Positions 19,372 through 27,943 of a stretch of DNA of 64,000 bases are shown piece by piece. Positions within the stretch are counted from its first letter, which is position 1. Every line of letters begins with the position of its first letter. Position numbers and translations under genes: made by a program. The notes below the pieces were generated by a model. That model was given only the letters and a program-made list of their open reading frames with translations, was not told the origin of the DNA and did not search any database. Source of the DNA: JACKFE01 sp050248735 (GTDB lineage: Bacteria > Nitrospirota > Nitrospiria > Nitrospirales > UBA8639); the NCBI GenBank assembly GCA_050248735.1, contig JBFWRU010000013.1:1-64000 (forward strand), given 5' to 3'.

Positions 19372-19837
19372 CGATTTCCTCCACCGATTGGCTGGCCATT
19401 TTCCCTCCAAGGGGATGGTCCATGAGTTAGTAAGTCGTTAACCAAAAGTTATACTGTAATCAAAAGAAATTCTGGTGTGCAAATGGTAAGGGCAAAAAAC
19501 TCCTCTCTTTTTCGGTATTTTGAGAGAAGAACTTAAGAATTTTGCTTTTGGTAATGGAACAACAGTAGTGTGTGGTTGGACATGCCATTATTCAGCGACT
19601 ATCTATATAGACTGCCAGGTCATAAGCTGTAGACGAGTGTCATCAAGGCAGAAAACTTAGAGCTGTCATTATTTAATTGGATAAGGGTGTCTCTCAATAA
19701 ATGAATTGATTCCGGCTATTATAAAATTACTGAAAATCTGGGTGAATAATAATGTAAATGAAAGGGTATATATTTAACTTTTCATGCCCATGTTGAGCTT
19801 GGCGGATTTCTTTGTGTATTAAGTCTTGTTACTTATT

Positions 19838-19942
19838 TTAGGATGGATCGTTAAGGCGAAAGGTGAACTTGTCCAATTGCCGGTGTAAGGTGCTTTTTCC
19901 GAGCCGAGCAACCTTCACTTGGGCGTTGCAAGCGGGTTGCAT
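19838..19942 (-). pseudogene. Possible remnant of a regulator C-terminal helix-turn-helix
   Basis: A 34-codon minus-strand frame. Its centre reads VKVARLGKSTLHRQLDKF, which is the layout of the Fis-type helix-turn-helix closing sigma-54 activators and similar regulators (Ala-x-x-Leu-Gly-x-Ser-x-x-Thr-Leu-x-Arg-x-Leu). A TAG lies just before the ATG in the same frame and no upstream AAA+ domain is present, so at most a fragment survives. Chance similarity over so short a stretch cannot be excluded. Confidence 0.35.
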
Positions 19943-20010
19943 TGCCTAAATTCTCGGTGTTACACTCCCCACTTATTTTCGTTGAAAATGTCAAATAAAT
20001 TAAATGTTTT

Positions 20011-20049
20011 GCCAAACCGTGGAGGCGGAGGGTTTGGTGCCGCTTTTTT
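20011..20049 (+). promoter_or_regulatory. Leader hairpin with T run upstream of the USP/PCP_red gene
   Basis: Bases 20011-20018 pair with 20031-20038 (seven Watson-Crick pairs and a GU), with a 12-nt GGAGG-rich loop. A run of six T begins 5 nt after the stem, and the RBS AAGGAGG and ATG follow within 30 nt. It may be a weak terminator acting as an attenuator, or just the end of an upstream leader. Seen in sequence only. Confidence 0.4.
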
Positions 20050-20078
20050 AGCCAGGATTCTCTAAGGAGGCCGCTGTA

Positions 20079-22175
20079 ATGTATAAAACGATATATGTCC
20101 CAGTCGACAATTCAGACCATTCCAACATGGCTGTTGAACTGGGGGTGGAGTTTGCCAAGACCTTCGGGTCCAAAATTGTAGGTAGCCATGTCTATGCTGC
20201 CAAGATGCATGATAAACGGTTCAAGCAAATGGAAGCTGGACTTCCTGAAGAGTATCACGATGAAAAAGAACTGGACCGACAGCGGCAAATCCACGATTCC
20301 TTGATTACCCGCGGCCTTCAGATTATTACCGACTCTTATTTAGACTTTGTGGGTCAAAAGTGTACGGAAGCTAATATCCCCTTGGAGCGGAAGTCCCTGG
20401 AGGGTCGAAATTGGAAGGTGTTAGCGGAAGATATTAATAAAAGTGGGTATGACCTGACTATAATGGGTGCGGTTGGGGTTGGTGCCGTGAAAGACTCTGT
20501 CATTGGAAGTAACACGGAACGAGTCCTCCGGCGGGTTCGAAATTCGGATATGTTCATTGTGAAAGATTTGAAGCCCATGAAAGAAGGAAAAATTGTCGTG
20601 GCTGTCGACGGAAGCCCGTATTCCTTCGGCGGGCTGAAAACCGCGTTGGCTCTAGGGAAGGCATTTAACAGGCCAGTAGAGGCCATTTCAGCCTTTGATC
20701 CCTACTTTCACTATGCCGCATTTCATAGCATTTCCGGTGTGCTCAACGAGGAGGCAGGAAAAGTTTTCCGTTTTAAAGAACAAGAAAAACTTCATGAAGA
20801 GGTCATTGACAGTGGGTTGGCGAAAATTTATCAGTCCCACCTGGACATATCTCGTGAAGTTGCACAGGAAGACGAGTGGGATATCAAGACCACGCTGTTG
20901 GATGGAAAAGCGTTTGAAAAAATCATTCAATATGTCAGGAAAGAGCAACCCTGGTTACTGATTGTCGGTCGAATCGGTGTACACAGTGATGAAGATATGG
21001 ATATCGGGAGCAATACGGAAAACCTTTTAAGGACTGCGGGATGTAACATCCTCATTTCCAATAGAAAATTTGTTCCACCCATCGATACCCAGGCGGAATA
21101 TACAATTGCCTGGACGGAAGAAGCTCTCCGGCGTATGGAAAAGATTCCCATATTTGCCCGTGGGGTGGCCAAAACGGCTATTCATCGGTTTGCCATCGAA
21201 AAAGGCCATACCATCATCAGTAACTCCGTCATTGATGATGCGGTGGGGGATATTCTCCCGAAGGGAGCCATGGATGCCATGAAGGCATTAGGCGGGACCC
21301 TTGATGCCGCAGGGGTTGACCGAAACACGATGCAGGCTGATGAGGGAGTGGCCAAAGACCTCATGGGATCAACCTTAAGTGGCATGATGTCTCAGGTTGT
21401 TGAAGAAAAACCGGCCGGTGGGGCGGCACCCTTGAGTGCCAGTAATAAATCCTATCTGGACCGAATGTCCAAGACCTACTATGTTTGTGGGGGATGCGGA
21501 TATATCGGGAAAGGGGATCACCCCGTACAATGTCCGGTCTGTGGTCTTGATGGGGCACAATTTAAGGAAGTGGACAAGTCAGTGTTTGATGCGGCGGCCA
21601 AGTCTGAGGGAGGGTTGGAAACCCAAATGGCCTACGATGATGTTCCCATGCAATGGACGAAGGATGCCCGTGAAGCCATTCGGGCTGTTCCTGCGGGATT
21701 TCAACGTCGGCGGGCCAAGGCCAGAATTGAAAAGTCTGCCAGAAAATTAGGAATGACGACTATCACGTTGGAATATGCAGGATCGATGATTCAAGAGGCG
21801 GCGGCTGAAGATTACACCCCGATTTTTGCGAATAAAAGTGGTTCGGATGAACCTGCGGTTCAGCCGGACGTTCCCCAAGATGCCAATGGGTCTGAAGCGG
21901 TGTCCCCCTATACGTGGGAACCCGAGGCCGTTAAGCGTCTGGAACGAGCCCCGGCGGGATTCATGCGTGACTGTACGAAGGCCCTCATCATTAAACATGC
22001 AGAAAAAATCGGGACTACTACGATTACCCTTGATGTGGCCACACAAGGCATTGAACAAGCCAAGGAAACCATGGAAGAGGCTATGAAATCGGGCAATGTG
22101 AAAGACATCGTTGCCCGGCTAACCGGGACGGGGGCCACTTCGGAGGCACAATCCGGAGCTGGTCATCATGGGTAA
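20079..22175 (+). CDS. Multidomain universal stress / PCP_red / rubredoxin-like protein
   Basis: A 698-aa fusion. Two universal-stress (UspA) domains come first (residues ~1-167 and ~170-335); each ends in the nucleotide-loop pattern (GAVGVGAVKDSVIGSNTE; GRIGVHSDEDMDIGSNTE). Then follow a PCP_red module (~338-388, WTEEALRRMEKIPIFARG), a rubredoxin-like zinc/iron ribbon with two CxxC knuckles (~465-497, YVCGGCGYIG and VQCPVCG), and two more PCP_red modules (~523-568 and ~610-658, sharing the core AVPAGF / RAPAGF). PCP_red is the small domain at the end of the light-independent protochlorophyllide reductase B subunit. AAGGAGG precedes the ATG. The stop overlaps the next gene by 8 nt, implying joint work with that radical SAM enzyme. 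Probably a cytoplasmic redox or scaffold protein; activity unknown. Confidence 0.85.
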   Translation: MYKTIYVPVDNSDHSNMAVELGVEFAKTFGSKIVGSHVYAAKMHDKRFKQMEAGLPEEYHDEKELDRQRQIHDSLITRGLQIITDSYLDFVGQKCTEANIPLERKSLEGRNWKVLAEDINKSGYDLTIMGAVGVGAVKDSVIGSNTERVLRRVRNSDMFIVKDLKPMKEGKIVVAVDGSPYSFGGLKTALALGKAFNRPVEAISAFDPYFHYAAFHSISGVLNEEAGKVFRFKEQEKLHEEVIDSGLAKIYQSHLDISREVAQEDEWDIKTTLLDGKAFEKIIQYVRKEQPWLLIVGRIGVHSDEDMDIGSNTENLLRTAGCNILISNRKFVPPIDTQAEYTIAWTEEALRRMEKIPIFARGVAKTAIHRFAIEKGHTIISNSVIDDAVGDILPKGAMDAMKALGGTLDAAGVDRNTMQADEGVAKDLMGSTLSGMMSQVVEEKPAGGAAPLSASNKSYLDRMSKTYYVCGGCGYIGKGDHPVQCPVCGLDGAQFKEVDKSVFDAAAKSEGGLETQMAYDDVPMQWTKDAREAIRAVPAGFQRRRAKARIEKSARKLGMTTITLEYAGSMIQEAAAEDYTPIFANKSGSDEPAVQPDVPQDANGSEAVSPYTWEPEAVKRLERAPAGFMRDCTKALIIKHAEKIGTTTITLDVATQGIEQAKETMEEAMKSGNVKDIVARLTGTGATSEAQSGAGHHG

Positions 22176-23550
22176 GGCTCTTCCAGTTCTCAATTCCTTC
22201 CTCAGTTCCCTCTCTTCACTTGGCAGTGAGGCTATTACGAAGTTCGGGGCAATGGGCTCGAAATCCGATATGCCTGGCGATGGTCGAACTGTTGATGATT
22301 TTAAGCCCTATTTAGTGGCTTTAAACCTCACTAAACGGTGTAATCTCAAGTGTGAGCATTGTTATCTGGATGCCACGACCAAACTCAGTGGCGGCAATGA
22401 CGAGCTGACCACCGAAGAATGTTTTCGATTAATTGATCAGATTGCCCAAGTAAACCAGGGTTGTCTTTTAGTGATTACCGGTGGGGAACCCCTGGTTCGT
22501 CCGGATATTTTGGATATTGCCAGGTATGCTGTGGAACGTCGGTTTATGGTGGTCTTTGGCACCAATGGTATGTTGATTACGGATGAGGTAGCCAAGAAAC
22601 TGGTGGAAATTGGCGTTATGGGGATGGGAATCAGCATCGACTCCCTGGATCCAGCCACACACAATGCATTCCGAGGATTGCCGGGAGCCTTTGAGGGAGC
22701 CTTGGCCGGAATTGAGGCGTGCAAACGCAATGGGCTGCAGTTCCAAATCCATTTCAGCGCCCAACCCATGAACTACCAAGAATTACCGGCTGTGATTGAT
22801 TGGGCCCATGACTTGGGAGCCAAAGTACTGAATGTGTTCTTTATGGTGTGTACCGGACGGGGAGAAGAGTTGACGGATATCACCCCAGAGCAATACGAAG
22901 AAGTTCTTGGTTACCTGGTGGAGTGCCAGGATAAATATCAAGATATGCTGGTTCGGGCGCGGTGTGCTCCTCATTTTAAACGGTTAGCCTATGAAAAAGA
23001 TCCAAATTCCCCCATTACCAAGGCCCAAGGTTATATGGGTGGCGGGTGTTTGGCGGGGACCAATTATGCCAGGGTAACCCCAAATGGGGATTTAACGCCT
23101 TGTCCCTATATGCCCTTGTCTGCCGGAAATATCCGAGAACAGAGTTTTGTAGATTTGTGGCAAGACTCGGAAATCTTTAACTCATTCCGCTATCCGCATT
23201 TGAAAGGAAAGTGCGGAGATTGTGAATACAGCGAAATTTGTGGGGGATGCCGGGCCAGGCCTTATGTGGATCATGGGGATTGGCTGGACGAGGATGAATG
23301 GTGCTTGTATACGCCGAAGGGTGGAGAAAAGGTTCAAGTCGCATTCAATGTGCCGGAAGACTCATCGGTGGTTTGGGATTCCGCAGCCCAGGAACGGCTT
23401 GAGCGTATTCCGTATTTTTTACGTGCCATGGTGAAAAAGGGTGTGGAGCGTCATGCAACGGAACAAGGGATCCCAACGGTGACCATTGAGTTAATGGAAG
23501 AACTTCGTAAGAAACGGTTCGGTAACGAAAAACCGGTGTTTAAATTTTAA
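22168..23550 (+). CDS. Radical SAM/SPASM protein with a C-terminal PCP_red domain
   Basis: A 460-aa enzyme. After ~45 variable residues comes the radical SAM cluster motif CNLKCEHC (Cys58, 62, 65), then TGGEPLVRPD and ISIDSLDPATHN. The C-terminal SPASM-type part has GGGCLAG, LTPCPYMP and CGDCEYSEICGGC for auxiliary clusters. This layout resembles the haem-pathway enzymes NirJ and AhbD (GGGCLAGT-x-TPxGDVTPCPYMP). The last ~60 residues (WDSAAQERLERIPYFLRAMV) are a PCP_red module like those of the preceding protein. The ATG lies inside the end of that gene (8-nt overlap). Inference: it modifies a tetrapyrrole or a peptide, with PCP_red as a shared docking or substrate module. Confidence 0.88.
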   Translation: MGKALPVLNSFLSSLSSLGSEAITKFGAMGSKSDMPGDGRTVDDFKPYLVALNLTKRCNLKCEHCYLDATTKLSGGNDELTTEECFRLIDQIAQVNQGCLLVITGGEPLVRPDILDIARYAVERRFMVVFGTNGMLITDEVAKKLVEIGVMGMGISIDSLDPATHNAFRGLPGAFEGALAGIEACKRNGLQFQIHFSAQPMNYQELPAVIDWAHDLGAKVLNVFFMVCTGRGEELTDITPEQYEEVLGYLVECQDKYQDMLVRARCAPHFKRLAYEKDPNSPITKAQGYMGGGCLAGTNYARVTPNGDLTPCPYMPLSAGNIREQSFVDLWQDSEIFNSFRYPHLKGKCGDCEYSEICGGCRARPYVDHGDWLDEDEWCLYTPKGGEKVQVAFNVPEDSSVVWDSAAQERLERIPYFLRAMVKKGVERHATEQGIPTVTIELMEELRKKRFGNEKPVFKF

Positions 23551-23665
23551 TCCGTTAGCCAAGAGCCCTATAGAGACCCACCCGATTTAAGATTCACAAC
23601 ACGTTGCCTTCTGAAATGCCTGTCATGAAAGTAAAATTGCCTAATTCGCTCGGGACGCCAATTAT

Positions 23666-24271
23666 GTGGCCGCGAAAACATACCAAGGGGTACCTGGGCA
23701 TGGGCATGGGGATGGATCTGGCAGTCAGCTGTCAGCCCACCCCAAGACTCTGCTAATGGAATCCCTTCTTGATGTTCTCACCGATCTGAATAAGCTCGTC
23801 CCTATTTTAGTGCATTGGTTCCATCTCTTATCCGCTGTGGTATGGATCGGAGGCTTAGCCTATTTGGTGATGGCTGTTACTCCTGGATTAAAAACCGCGG
23901 TTCCCAAGGAACTGGTAAGGCCTATTTCTGAAACCTTTTACCGACACTATAAACGAGCGGTTGGAGTTCTATTGGTGGTCATCCTGTTCACAGGTGGCAT
24001 GAACCTTCATTACGTCAGTCAGGCCATGGAAATGGCTACGGGAGAGGGAGTCGGGCACCATCCGAAATATTTAACCGTGTTCTTCATTAAACTTACCTTG
24101 GTTCTCGGTGTCCTCACGATCTTTCTCTATACCATCATTTTCAAAAATGAACCGACTGATGAGGAAGATGAGGAGGCCGCCTACGAACCTGTCCCCTTTC
24201 AGCGTGGAGCATTGTGGATGGGTGTATTCATCATCCTGTGCGCCGCAGCCATGAAACACCTCCATACCTGA
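23666..24271 (+). CDS. CopD-like four-helix membrane protein
   Basis: A 201-aa protein from a GTG at 23666; an ATG at 23756 would give 171 aa, and neither start has a clear RBS. The first ~30 residues are Gly/His rich. About four transmembrane segments follow: residues ~45-70 (LVHWFHLLSAVVWIGGLAYL), ~95-115, ~135-160 and ~180-198. The first helix pattern, His-x-x-x-x-Ser-x-x-Val-Trp-Ile-Gly-Gly, is that of the copper-resistance CopD/YphA-type family, whose histidines may bind copper or haem. It follows the radical SAM gene by 115 nt in the same direction. Function here is unproven. Confidence 0.72.
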   Translation: MAAKTYQGVPGHGHGDGSGSQLSAHPKTLLMESLLDVLTDLNKLVPILVHWFHLLSAVVWIGGLAYLVMAVTPGLKTAVPKELVRPISETFYRHYKRAVGVLLVVILFTGGMNLHYVSQAMEMATGEGVGHHPKYLTVFFIKLTLVLGVLTIFLYTIIFKNEPTDEEDEEAAYEPVPFQRGALWMGVFIILCAAAMKHLHT

Positions 24272-24362
24272 AAATTGTCGGGCGACTCTTTGCCCCTGAG
24301 AGTTGAACGTGCTGCCTGCGGTCAATATCTCCAAACCCAATTGACAGTTCTGGTGAAAAATC

Positions 24363-25277
24363 GTGAATGATCGGCTACAGCTAACACCTGTCAGAAAAAT
24401 CCTGTGGCTATCATTGTCTCAGGCGATCTTTGCAGTTTTCGTCTTCGGGTGGGCTCTGGTATGGGGGGAGATCTCTAGTGAGTCAGGGAATGCTGAGAAT
24501 CCTGAAACGGTCATACGGCTCATTGTGAAGGCGAATGCCGAGATGGACCTCCCTCTTTTGGAAAAATACATGGCTGCCGGTGAAGATGCCGTAGGGTATA
24601 CCATTGGGGGCCGGAAGTTTGTCGGATGGGAACAGGTGAAGCAGGCTTTCCAGGAAGAGTTTTCCATGTTGAAAGGACTCACGATCGATATTGTAAATCT
24701 TAAAGTGTGGCAACAGGGAGAGGTCGCCTGGTTTGCCATGGAAATCGACTATAACCGGGAGGTGCAAACAACGGATGGGCCTGTGAAAAAAACCTGGCCT
24801 CTTCGGGACACAGGGGTCCTGACGCGACAAAATGGAACCTGGATGTTAGTCAATTGGCATGAATCCATGCGTGAGCCCATTCAGCTTTTAGAAGCCGTGC
24901 CTGCACCCAAGGGCTTTTCCAGCTCATCGGCCAGTTCAGGATCCCCTGTGATAGAGGTTGATCTAAGCGGGTCATGGGAAATTCAAGAAGAAGATAAAGC
25001 CTATCAGGCCACGTTGGACGCTCAAGGGAATGGCCCCTATAACTGGCAGGAGGGACGCATCCAAACGGAGAAACTGGTGAACCGTCTATGGTCTGGAACT
25101 TGGCATCAAAAGGGGAATGACCGGGAAGGCGCCTTTGAAGTCCTTCTGGCCGAAGATGGAACCACTGCGGAAGGGGTCTGGTGGTACGTTCGTGTCGGCA
25201 CCCAAAAAAATATTCCACCCCGCGAATGGGGTGGTTCCTACAAATTCAAACGCTTATCGGCTATTCCCATCCCTTAG
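24363..25277 (+). CDS. Secreted protein with a SnoaL/NTF2-like domain
   Basis: A 304-aa protein beginning with GTG. A hydrophobic segment at residues ~13-33 acts as a signal or anchor. Residues ~45-165 match the SnoaL-like/DUF4440 nuclear-transport-factor-2 fold: AENPETVIRLIVKANAEMD, GWEQVKQAFQEEF, VAWFAMEIDYN and the closing TGVLTRQNGTWMLVNWHES. The last ~110 residues (IEVDLSGSWEIQEEDKAYQA onward) form a separate beta-rich part with repeated Gly-x-Trp units. Such domains usually bind small ligands or help enzymes; no catalytic residue is certain. Last gene of the PCP_red group. Confidence 0.7.
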   Translation: MNDRLQLTPVRKILWLSLSQAIFAVFVFGWALVWGEISSESGNAENPETVIRLIVKANAEMDLPLLEKYMAAGEDAVGYTIGGRKFVGWEQVKQAFQEEFSMLKGLTIDIVNLKVWQQGEVAWFAMEIDYNREVQTTDGPVKKTWPLRDTGVLTRQNGTWMLVNWHESMREPIQLLEAVPAPKGFSSSSASSGSPVIEVDLSGSWEIQEEDKAYQATLDAQGNGPYNWQEGRIQTEKLVNRLWSGTWHQKGNDREGAFEVLLAEDGTTAEGVWWYVRVGTQKNIPPREWGGSYKFKRLSAIPIP

Positions 25278-25595
25278 TCCAGCGATCCTGCATTCAACTA
25301 TTAAAATCTTCAGAAGGACTTTCCCGCCATTCCTGAGTGCTTCGGTCTCTTCCTGTCTTTTAATGCCGGGACCATAAGTGTTCCATAGCAAAGATAAACC
25401 CCTCCAATTAGCCTTCCCTTCTCCGCAATTTCATCATTCGTATGGGGAATCGAATGTGGAGAATTCTCCATGTATGGTGAATGACATTATGGAGTCATGG
25501 ACCCTTTCGGGCCAAAGGTAAAATAGGCTGGGGCTCATGGCTTTTTCAGGCAAGGTTCTCAGATGGCGAATGTATTCAACATGAGGAGGTTCGTT
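25278..25595. other. Intergenic region with a 14-bp perfect palindrome
   Basis: About 320 nt without a supported gene. TGGAGAATTCTCCA at 25457-25470 is a perfect palindrome that could be an operator for the downstream secreted-protein gene, or chance. Confidence 0.4.
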
Positions 25596-25922
25596 ATGCA
25601 AGGAAGCCAAGACTCCGCTTTCGTGTATTCACGATGCATGAAAAGTGCGGCTATTCTCAGTTGTGTGTTCTTTATGAGTGCTCTGCCCGTCTTTGCCGAG
25701 ACTCTCAATGGTACCGGCCAGGAGGGAGGCAAAATCGTGGAGCACAAACAGGTTGAAAAAATCATTTCTGGTTCGTATCACTATCAATCAAACTATGAGA
25801 TGACAAAAGATCAAAAAGGAAATTATCGTTCTACCTACCAAAGCGCAAAGAAAGAGTGGTTGTGTTGTTTTCATCTTTTTTCATCAGAAAAAGCCGTATC
25901 CACTAAATCCGGCAATCCCTAA
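25596..25922 (+). CDS. Small secreted hypothetical protein
   Basis: A 108-aa protein. AGGAGG lies 6 nt before the ATG at 25596, so longer in-frame starts (25563, 25581) are less likely. A signal peptide is clear (KSAAILSCVFFMSALPVFAE) with cleavage after VFA near residue 32-33. The mature part is ~75 polar residues ending in a Cys-Cys pair (WLCCFHLF). I do not recognise a family. A small 7-bp hairpin starts at the stop codon. Confidence 0.7.
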   Translation: MQGSQDSAFVYSRCMKSAAILSCVFFMSALPVFAETLNGTGQEGGKIVEHKQVEKIISGSYHYQSNYEMTKDQKGNYRSTYQSAKKEWLCCFHLFSSEKAVSTKSGNP

Positions 25923-26384
25923 AGTTCAAGATCTGAACTTCACCTTCCGGGCTATTTCCCAGGTATCTTGAGTGATTGATGAATGGTATCGGTTCTATAA
26001 GAACATGTCGTCTAAGGAAAACGAGGGACTTGGATGCGGTAAGTCTGCACAAGGGGGTATCCTGAAAGTGATTTCCGTCCAATCCTGAACCTTAGAAATC
26101 CATGATTTTTTACTGATCTTCGCCCTTTTCCGACTGATACTTTTCAGAAATTCCCCTGGAGTTGACTCCAAAGTTCCTAACGGGCTATCAATCATTCCTC
26201 CTGGTGGGCTGGTCCCTCACGGGGAAACACGGAATTACGGCTACCGGTATTGTTAAAAATAATGAAAAAGCCCATTCTGAAACAGAGAAGGTCCCATAAG
26301 GCTCTTGTTCAATATGCAGTACACTGCTGGATTAACCTGCATGGGTTCTGTATGGTCTTTTTTTGAGGTTGAGAGGTCTAACGT
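25923..26384. other. Intergenic region upstream of der
   Basis: About 460 nt. Apart from the 7-bp hairpin at 25922-25940 (AAGTTCA/TGAACTT) I see no terminator with a T run, RNA gene or supported frame. The der promoter should lie in its distal part. Confidence 0.4.
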
Positions 26385-27782
26385 ATGGCTCGCTCCACTC
26401 GTGCACATTCCCAGGGGAACCAGGCTCAACTATTGGAGTTACCCTTGGACGTCAGTTCGACACCATCTATCCGAATACCACTGGTGGCCATTGTTGGTCG
26501 TCCAAATGTCGGGAAATCGACCTTGTTTAATCGGATTGTGGGGCATCGGACCGCTATTGTTGATGATGTTCCGGGTGTGACCCGTGATCGGAATTCGGCC
26601 CAATGCGATTATCAGAACCGGGTTTTCACGGTCGTGGATACCGGAGGATTAGACCTCAAGGCCCAGGAAGCCATCCTTGCGCAGATCAAGCACCAAACCC
26701 AAATAGCCATCCAGGAGGCCGATATTATTATCGCAGTGATGGACGGGCGTACCGGACTTTCTCCCTTAGACGCAGATCTGGCCAAACTCCTGCGTCCGAT
26801 CACGAAACCTGTCTTTCTAGCCGTGAATAAAATCGATACCCCGAAATCTGAACCTCTGTTGGCAGATTTTTATAAATTAGGATGGGACACCGTTTATCCT
26901 ATCTCAGCTGAAGGTGGGCTCGGGGTCGATGAATTATTGGAGGCATGCCTACCCTATTTGCCTTCCATGCCGGATGAGCCGGTGCAAGCTGAATGGCCCC
27001 GTGTGGCGGTAGTGGGTCGACCCAACGTCGGAAAGTCTACGTTAGTCAATGCCATTTTGGGCGAAGAACGACTGATTGTCAGTGATCTTCCAGGGACGAC
27101 TCGGGACCCCATCGATTCTCTCGTGAAAAGAGGAACCAAGGAGTATGTCTTCACCGATACGGCTGGTCTCAGGCGAAGAGGGCGAGTTGATCGGGGGATT
27201 GAGGGCTATAGTGTGGTACGGGCCATTCGTGCGCTGGGTCGGTCTGACGTGGCTGTCCTGCTCTTGGATGGGATAGAAGGAGTGACTGAACAGGACACCA
27301 AAATTGCCGGCCTGATTAATAAGCAAGGGAAAGGTTGCATTATCATGGTCAATAAATGGGATGTGCGCCAGGGAGATCCCGAAGCCCTTCCCACGTATAA
27401 TCTGGAGCTGTCCCGGCGATTTCCTTTTTTCACGCACGTCCCGGTTTTCTTTGCTTCAGCCCAGCGACCGGACACTTTAACAAAACTGTTTCCGCTGATT
27501 GATCAGGTGGTGGCTGACTTTTCAAAACGCGTGCAGACGGCCAAACTGAATCAATTTTTTCAGCGAACATTGGAGAAGCATCCTATTGCTCTGAAAAAGG
27601 GGAATCCACAAAAATCATTCTTTATGACCCAAGTCGCGACGAAACCTCCCACCTTTGCCCTCTTTATGAAAAACGCCCAAAATGTACCTGCCGCCTATGT
27701 CCGGTTTTTGGAAAATGCTGTGCGAAAGGAGTTCGGTTTCGTCGGCATACCCATTAAAATGTTGCTACGCTGTAAAAAATAA
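26385..27782 (+). CDS. der: Ribosome biogenesis GTPase Der (EngA)
   Basis: A 465-aa double GTPase needed for 50S subunit assembly. Two G domains each carry the P loop GRPNVGKST (about residues 39 and 212) with DTGG/DTAG switch motifs and NKID/NKWD specificity motifs. The C-terminal KH-like domain ends ENAVRKEFGFVGIPIKMLLR, as usual. About 30 residues precede the normal N terminus (IPLVAIVGRPN), and no RBS is clear, so the start could lie somewhat downstream. Stand-alone gene. Confidence 0.97.
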   Translation: MARSTRAHSQGNQAQLLELPLDVSSTPSIRIPLVAIVGRPNVGKSTLFNRIVGHRTAIVDDVPGVTRDRNSAQCDYQNRVFTVVDTGGLDLKAQEAILAQIKHQTQIAIQEADIIIAVMDGRTGLSPLDADLAKLLRPITKPVFLAVNKIDTPKSEPLLADFYKLGWDTVYPISAEGGLGVDELLEACLPYLPSMPDEPVQAEWPRVAVVGRPNVGKSTLVNAILGEERLIVSDLPGTTRDPIDSLVKRGTKEYVFTDTAGLRRRGRVDRGIEGYSVVRAIRALGRSDVAVLLLDGIEGVTEQDTKIAGLINKQGKGCIIMVNKWDVRQGDPEALPTYNLELSRRFPFFTHVPVFFASAQRPDTLTKLFPLIDQVVADFSKRVQTAKLNQFFQRTLEKHPIALKKGNPQKSFFMTQVATKPPTFALFMKNAQNVPAAYVRFLENAVRKEFGFVGIPIKMLLRCKK

Positions 27783-27943
27783 GAGCTCTTTCCTTGATTA
27801 GGCCTTCTGCCGGTCTCCAGTTTCTGAAAACGTGTCCGGTTAGTTGGGTTATTCCCTAGGGGGTAGACTCTTAAATTTTAAGCGAGACGGGCACCGCCAG
27901 ACTTTTTTGAAGTTGGTTGGTGGATCCGGTACAATTTTGGGAT

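Larger units (their letters stand above)
19372..20078. other. Long divergent intergenic region (metK / USP gene)
   Basis: About 700 nt between two divergently transcribed genes, so it should hold both promoters. It contains a short coding remnant (19838-19942, minus) and a leader hairpin with T run (20011-20049), listed separately. The stretch 19440-19830 is AT-rich and shows no frame or repeat that I can support. Confidence 0.5.

Noticed and set aside
19372..19700. Possible SAM or SAH riboswitch upstream of metK
   Set aside because: No SAM-I core, SAM-II core or SAH-type pairing could be seen on the minus strand.
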